From positions 1 through 64,000 of the forward strand of contig NZ_BMEL01000003.1 in the NCBI RefSeq assembly GCF_014636475.1: 64,000 nucleotides of DNA, given 5' to 3'. Source of the DNA: Halobacillus andaensis (GTDB lineage: Bacteria; Bacillota; Bacilli; Bacillales; Halobacillaceae). This document shows positions 59,663 through 64,000 of the stretch, in pieces. Under the pieces are notes generated by a model that worked only from the letters and a program-made list of their open reading frames with translations, was not told where the DNA came from and did no database searches. The translations under genes and the position numbers were made by a program. How positions within the stretch are numbered: position 1 is the stretch's first letter; every line of letters begins with the position of its first letter.

Positions 59663-61050
59663 TTGTTCTCTTCCCTCTTATGAACAAGCTTGTAAGGGTT
59701 GAAGCGTCCATTTGGATCAAGAGCTCGTTTTATTTTTTCCATTACCTGAAGGGCATTGCCATGCTCTTTTTCTTGATATTTCATTTTGCCTATCCCTACT
59801 CCATGTTCTCCTGTACAAGTGCCTCCACGTGCTAGTGCATATTGGACGATCTGTTCATTTAATTGTTCAGCTTTATTCACTTCTTCAGGATTGTCCATAT
59901 CCATCATAAGCAGGATGTGGTAGTTGCCATCTCCTACATGGCCGACAATTCCGCCATGTAAAGCTAACTCATTCACTTTTTCTCTAGCATGCTTGATCGC
60001 TCCAGCAAGCTCAGATATTGGAACGCAAACGTCTGTTACCATAAGTTTTTTCCCTGGGTATCCATGCACAAAAGCATACGCCAAGTTATGCCTCGCTTCC
60101 CATAATCGGTTTCTAGCCGCATTGTCATCCTCAAAATAGATTTCTTCACACTGATGGTCTCGGACAATTTCTTGAGTAAACTCTACGTCATGCTTGAGGC
60201 CAGGTTCATTCCCGTGAAACTCTAAAAATAATGTAGGCTGCTCCTTGTAATTGGTCTCACTAAAAAGGTTCGCCTGCTTCATAGATGGTTCATCGACCAG
60301 TTCCACTCTTGCAATAGGTACCCCTGCCTGCAGGATTGAAACGACGGCTTCTACCGCATCATCTACAGTTGGAAAAGAGGCCCTTGCTGCCGTAATATGT
60401 TCTGGAATTCCATACACGCGTAACGTTAATTCCGTAATACACCCCAACGTCCCTTCGGATCCAACGAATAAGCTATTTAAGTTGTAACCCGAAGCCGATT
60501 TCTGTGCCAAGTTCCCCGTATGAATGACTTCTCCATCTGCTAGTACGATTTCTAAGTCACGAACTTGATCTCTCATAACCCCATACTTTACTGATGTCGT
60601 CCCACTGGCGTTGGTAGCGGCCATACCGCCTAAAGTTGCGTCTGCCCCGGGATCAACAGAGAAAAACAGTCCGTATTTTTTCAACTCTTTGTTTAATTGA
60701 GAACGTGTCACACCAGGCTGTACTTTCACGAGGAAATCACTTTCTCTCACTTCTAACACTTGATTCATTTGCGAAAAGTCGATCGTGATTCCGTGGTCAT
60801 AAGGAATCACGTGCCCTTCTAAGCTCGTCCCCAATCCATATGGGACAACCGGTTTGTCGTAAGCGTTTGCAATTTTTACAATCGCTTCAACATCTTCTGT
60901 ACTTTCCGGAAACACAATGAGATCTGGTGCGCTCGGGTGGTGATAAGATTCATCATGACTATGCTGTTCGATCAGCGTCTCATTGTTTGATATTTGGTGG
61001 TCCTTAAGTGAATGTCGCAGCTCTTCGTATAAACTCTCTGTCGTGTTCAT
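59659..61050 (-). CDS. FAD-binding oxidase, GlcD/D-lactate dehydrogenase type
   Basis: A 463-residue flavoprotein from the ATG at 61050 (AAAGGAGAATTACAT upstream). The FAD_binding_4 domain (about 40-215) has VVPYGLGTSLEGHVIP and SVDPGADATLGGMAATNASGTTSVKYG. The C-terminal oxidase domain has the His pair HGGIVGHVGDGNYH and GEHGVGIGK. It oxidises glycolate, D-lactate or a similar 2-hydroxy acid. It is co-transcribed with the BASS transporter and divergent from an AraC-type regulator, which may control both. Confidence 0.92.
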   Translation of the reverse strand: MNTTESLYEELRHSLKDHQISNNETLIEQHSHDESYHHPSAPDLIVFPESTEDVEAIVKIANAYDKPVVPYGLGTSLEGHVIPYDHGITIDFSQMNQVLEVRESDFLVKVQPGVTRSQLNKELKKYGLFFSVDPGADATLGGMAATNASGTTSVKYGVMRDQVRDLEIVLADGEVIHTGNLAQKSASGYNLNSLFVGSEGTLGCITELTLRVYGIPEHITAARASFPTVDDAVEAVVSILQAGVPIARVELVDEPSMKQANLFSETNYKEQPTLFLEFHGNEPGLKHDVEFTQEIVRDHQCEEIYFEDDNAARNRLWEARHNLAYAFVHGYPGKKLMVTDVCVPISELAGAIKHAREKVNELALHGGIVGHVGDGNYHILLMMDMDNPEEVNKAEQLNEQIVQYALARGGTCTGEHGVGIGKMKYQEKEHGNALQVMEKIKRALDPNGRFNPYKLVHKREENK

Positions 61051-61324
61051 ATGTAATTCTCCTTTTGTAATCAACTGTTGACTAGAATTATACGTAATAA
61101 TCAGAAAATTACAATACACCATAACCCCCTCTTTCCATTTTATTGACTTATGCTTTTCAACGTAACTACTTGAGAGAAAACTTCGGAAACAGGTGCTCTT
61201 CTACGAAAAAGGAAAGAAGAAAAGTTCTATTTTTGCTCAATCTCTAAGGTTGTCTTTCTTTTCGAAATACATCAAAATAAAATTATGTAAAAAGCTTTTT
61301 GAGAAAGGAGGGGAATATTTTAAT

Positions 61325-62188
61325 ATGGAAGCAATGAATTCATTTGGTTCCTACGGGTATCGTTTTTCTGATTCCAAACTGCAAAAAATTGCTCAAATTT
61401 GGTCTTTAGGCTGGGAGGAACAAACCTCTTCGCTTTATGATTGGGATGGTACAAGCCGCATAGATACTGGAAAGTTTATTTTTCAGTATACGATTTCAGG
61501 AAAGGGAGCCATTGAGATTGATGGAAAAATGCATACGTTAGCACCTGGTCAAGCATTCATTGTGAATATTCCAGGCAATTATAGATATTTCCTTCCAGAG
61601 GATAGTGATAAATGGGAGTTTATTTACCTCACATTATATGGAGACGTGGTCGAGTATTATTGGAACATGATTCAGGATAAAGCAGGGAACATATTATACT
61701 TTCAGCCCGACGCTGTCCCCATTACAGAATTACTGGAATTACTTAAACTGGCCTCAAACCGTAACATTTCCAACGCTCACCAAGCATCCGGCTATGCTTA
61801 CTTATTTACAATGGAACTCTTCCACTATTGCTCTACCTTAGAACAAAACTTGACGCAGTGGCCTGATGAAATGATCGAAGCGGCTATGTATGCTAAAAAT
61901 CATTACGCCGAAGATATCGGTCCAGACGATATGGCCGCCTCTTCCGGGATGTCACGTTACCACTTCACGAGACAGTTTAAGAAGCTCGCCAACCAAACTC
62001 CTATCCAATATCTAACGGACATTCGTATTAATAAAGCCAAAGAGTTACTGCAAAACACTAAATATTCAGCTGAAGACATTGCAAAGAGCATCGGGTATCG
62101 GAATTCCAACTATTACAATAAAGTTTTTAAAAAGGTGACAGGAATGACACCTGGCCAATACAAAAAAAGCATCGTATTAAAAAAATGA
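61325..62188 (+). CDS. AraC family transcriptional regulator
   Basis: A 287-residue regulator from the ATG at 61325 (AAGGAGGGG about 13 bases upstream, slightly far). The N-terminal cupin-like sensor (about 45-130, QYTISGKGAIEIDGKMHTL and LAPGQAFIVNIPG) precedes two C-terminal HTH motifs: IGPDDMAASSGMSRYHFTRQFKK and SAEDIAKSIGYRNSNYYNKVFKK, ending TGMTPGQYKKS. It is divergent from the oxidase/BASS unit, which is its most likely target. Confidence 0.9.
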   Translation: MEAMNSFGSYGYRFSDSKLQKIAQIWSLGWEEQTSSLYDWDGTSRIDTGKFIFQYTISGKGAIEIDGKMHTLAPGQAFIVNIPGNYRYFLPEDSDKWEFIYLTLYGDVVEYYWNMIQDKAGNILYFQPDAVPITELLELLKLASNRNISNAHQASGYAYLFTMELFHYCSTLEQNLTQWPDEMIEAAMYAKNHYAEDIGPDDMAASSGMSRYHFTRQFKKLANQTPIQYLTDIRINKAKELLQNTKYSAEDIAKSIGYRNSNYYNKVFKKVTGMTPGQYKKSIVLKK

Positions 62189-62214
62189 GACCGTTTTTAA
62201 AGAACGGTCTCACT
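62186..62214. terminator. Bidirectional terminator between AraC gene and the next gene
   Basis: TGAGACCGTT (62186-62195) pairs with AACGGTCTCA (62203-62212), spanning both stop codons. Confidence 0.75.
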
Positions 62215-62464
62215 TTGAATCTACTTCTATAGTCACTGCACGATCATCATAATTAATCGTCATGATTTTCCCTGAATCCACAAAGTTTTCCAGCACGTCT
62301 CTTGAGAGCTGCAAAGCAAACTCCGTCCGTTCGATTTTCTCACTTACAGCAAGCTCTTCCTCTTCTACATCTTCTTTAATCTCTGCAGCTTCTTCATGAA
62401 GTTCTCTTAAAGTTTCGTAAACTTTTCGATAAAAGGTTTCAACTGTTTGATGTAAATCGCCCAT
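62210..62464 (-). CDS. Hypothetical 84-residue acidic protein
   Basis: From the ATG at 62464 (GGAGGCAGGAACG upstream; an ATG overlapping that site is rejected). It is mostly helical and Glu-rich (LRELHEEAAEIKEDVEEEEL), with coiled-coil character, then a short beta-rich end IMTINYDDRAVTIEVDS. I do not recognise the family. It is a single gene between the AraC regulator and the SSS symporter. Confidence 0.7.
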   Translation of the reverse strand: MGDLHQTVETFYRKVYETLRELHEEAAEIKEDVEEEELAVSEKIERTEFALQLSRDVLENFVDSGKIMTINYDDRAVTIEVDSK

Positions 62465-62533
62465 CGTTCCTGCCTCCATCTAACTATCATTAGAGTAAGT
62501 ATATCAAATGAAGGCAAGAGACAACGAACAAGA

Positions 62534-64000
62534 TTATAGAATTCCTGCTGGTGAAAACAGAACATAAATTAGTATCATAGCCATAGTTGCTGCGATACCA
62601 ACTGGATAAACCAGCTTCCATGGTTTCATATCAACCTTCGCTTTTTCTTCTAATACAAAATCTGTGTCACGAGGCCAGAACTTCCCGATTAGTACCATTA
62701 ATCCTGTACAAACAACAAACAAAATTCCTAAAATGTGCAAGAAATGAACCCCTGTATCCCAAAAGAGCTGTGTAATGGCATACACAGTGATAAACAAAAA
62801 TAAAGAAATTTTTGCTGCGATAGCTGGGACTCGTTTCGTTAAGTAACCAACAATTAACACCGTGAAAATAGGTACATTATAGAACCCGTTTACAATCTGC
62901 AAGTACTGGAAAAAACCTTGCGGGACTTTATCAATTAATGGAGCGAGACACATAGCAAATAGCGCTAAAATAATCCCTACATACTTTCCTTTTCTTACAA
63001 TCTCTCGATCTGGCGCACTTGGTTTAAAGTAAGGTTTATAAATATTTAAAGATATTAAAGTAACAGACGAATTTAGAGCTGAGTTAAATGATGACAAAAT
63101 AGCCCCAAACAAAACAGCAGCAAAGAATCCAACGAAAGGAGTGGGCAATACCTCTCCTACAAGCATCGGGTAGGCATCTGCAGATTCAATGTCTGGCCCA
63201 AACATATTGTAAGCAATAATCCCTGGCAGTATTAAAAATACCGGACCTAACAGCTTAAGAAATGCAGCAATCAATACCCCTTTTTGACCTTCTTTTAAGT
63301 TTTTAGCTGCAATTGCTCTCTGCATGATATGCTGAGCTGTACCCCAGTAAAACAAATTAACTAGTAACATTCCTGTAAACATCGTACTAAAAGGCACCGG
63401 ACTATCTGAATCTCCAATTGAATTTAACTTCTCAGGAGAATTTTCCATAATCGTGTTGAATCCACTTCCAATCGATCCGTCCCCCAATGCATAAAGACCA
63501 AGAACAGGTATCATCAGTCCTCCTAATAACAAACCAACGCCATTAATGGAGTCCGAGACAGCTACTGCTTTAAGACCTCCAAAAACAGCATAAATGGAAC
63601 CAACAATTCCAATCGCGAATACGGTTATCCATAAACCCGCTGTTCGGCTCACACCTAATGCATCAGGTATATCAAACATTCCATTGATGGCTACTGCACC
63701 CGAGTATAGAATAGGCGGCAGTAAATTAAATACATAACCAAACAAGAATAAGATCGTCACAATTTGCTTGGTTCCAAAATCATACCGATCTTCTAGAAAA
63801 TCAGGAATCGTGGTTAGGCCGCCTTTTAAATATCGGGGAAGTAAGAAAAAAGCCACAATCACTAATGCAATGGCAGAGCCTACTTCCCATCCCATAACAG
63901 CCAGGGTATCCGTAAAGCCCTGTTGGTTTAATCCTATAAGCTGCTCTGTCGATAAGTTTGTTAACATGAGAGAGCCAGCAATTACCCATGCTCCAAGGTT
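62534..64000 (-). CDS. Sodium:solute symporter (SSS family), partial
   Basis: A membrane symporter with at least 12 hydrophobic helices in the visible 488 residues. The frame continues to the window edge. The ATG at 63967 is internal, since the preceding codons encode LGAWVIAGSL, the canonical helix-1 sequence of SSS transporters that leads into TNLSTEQLIGL. Other marks are LPRYLKGGLTTIPDFLEDRYD, FGAILSSFNSALNSSVTLISLNIY and FQYLQIVNGFYNVPIF. It resembles the SglT/solute:Na+ symporter subgroup. The substrate could be a sugar. The N-terminus lies outside the window. Confidence 0.9.
   Translation of the reverse strand, partial: NLGAWVIAGSLMLTNLSTEQLIGLNQQGFTDTLAVMGWEVGSAIALVIVAFFLLPRYLKGGLTTIPDFLEDRYDFGTKQIVTILFLFGYVFNLLPPILYSGAVAINGMFDIPDALGVSRTAGLWITVFAIGIVGSIYAVFGGLKAVAVSDSINGVGLLLGGLMIPVLGLYALGDGSIGSGFNTIMENSPEKLNSIGDSDSPVPFSTMFTGMLLVNLFYWGTAQHIMQRAIAAKNLKEGQKGVLIAAFLKLLGPVFLILPGIIAYNMFGPDIESADAYPMLVGEVLPTPFVGFFAAVLFGAILSSFNSALNSSVTLISLNIYKPYFKPSAPDREIVRKGKYVGIILALFAMCLAPLIDKVPQGFFQYLQIVNGFYNVPIFTVLIVGYLTKRVPAIAAKISLFLFITVYAITQLFWDTGVHFLHILGILFVVCTGLMVLIGKFWPRDTDFVLEEKAKVDMKPWKLVYPVGIAATMAMILIYVLFSPAGIL

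Noticed and set aside
1-64000. Prophage, integrative element or insertion sequence
   Set aside because: No integrase, transposase, phage structural gene or terminal repeats of a known IS were seen on either strand.

Overview
This 64 kb window comes from the chromosome of a low-G+C, endospore-forming, salt-tolerant member of the Bacillaceae, most like Halobacillus and its relatives. The basis is gene order that I recall from Bacillus subtilis (ygxA-ygzB-perR-bcp-hemL-ygaE-ygaD-ygaC-sspE, then yfhS-like-mutY-yfhP-yfhJ-sspK-yfhH-SDR, then recX-yfhF), spore genes (sspE, sspK, a YteA-like gene), a full ectoine operon, and acidic exported proteins. No phage, transposase or CRISPR array is visible. 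The species call is inference.

Layout. 1-200: tandem rRNA-operon promoters firing leftwards out of the window. 221-7502: ygxA, ygzB, perR with its own operator, a cobalamin adenosyltransferase/hydroxyacid dehydrogenase pair, bcp, a K+ channel, hemL and ygaE. 7503-16449: ABC transporter, ygaC, sspE, a LytE-like cell-wall hydrolase under a probable WalR site, mutY, yfhP, yfhJ, sspK, yfhH and an SDR. 16533-20009: glcT-ptsG-ptsH glucose PTS set with a RAT/terminator leader, lying inside the yfh cluster. 20200-24879: HAD phosphatase, a 20-bp-period repeat, recX, yfhF, a repeat-rich gap and an amidohydrolase. 25106-26562: a DUF4397 wall protein and its likely dedicated sortase. 26640-31084: a GNAT gene behind an elaborate structured leader, then assorted small genes. 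31765-34950: yrrT-luxS-mccA-mccB sulfur recycling operon. 35088-41320: RNA helicase, LysM-M14 peptidase and argGH behind a T-box. 41486-47552: accessory genes and gene debris. 47821-53167: mtlA-mtlR-mtlF-mtlD mannitol operon. 53652-55970: ectABC, preceded by an overlapping leader ORF. 56084-58343: VOC protein, two holin-like toxin peptides and a Dph6-like ATPase. 58673-64000: BASS transporter with a GlcD-type oxidase, an AraC regulator and an SSS symporter cut by the window edge.

The most novel-looking object is the leader at about 26652-26835. It contains a tRNA-like fold (D-arm with GG, one-base linker, shortened anticodon stem, five-base variable region, perfect T-arm). The 3' side of that fold competes with a 15-bp hairpin, which in turn decides whether a terminator-like hairpin hides the Shine-Dalgarno of a GNAT gene. 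This has the logic of a switch and I recognise no known riboswitch class in it. Other points of interest are two genes that appear to start with AUU, twin holin-like type I toxins, an exact 20-bp-period repeat before recX, paired inverted ~270-bp non-coding repeats, a triple WalR box, an Arg(CGC) T-box on argGH, and luxS placed inside the yrrT-mccAB operon.

All family names were assigned by eye from motifs and remembered gene order. No search or folding program was run.
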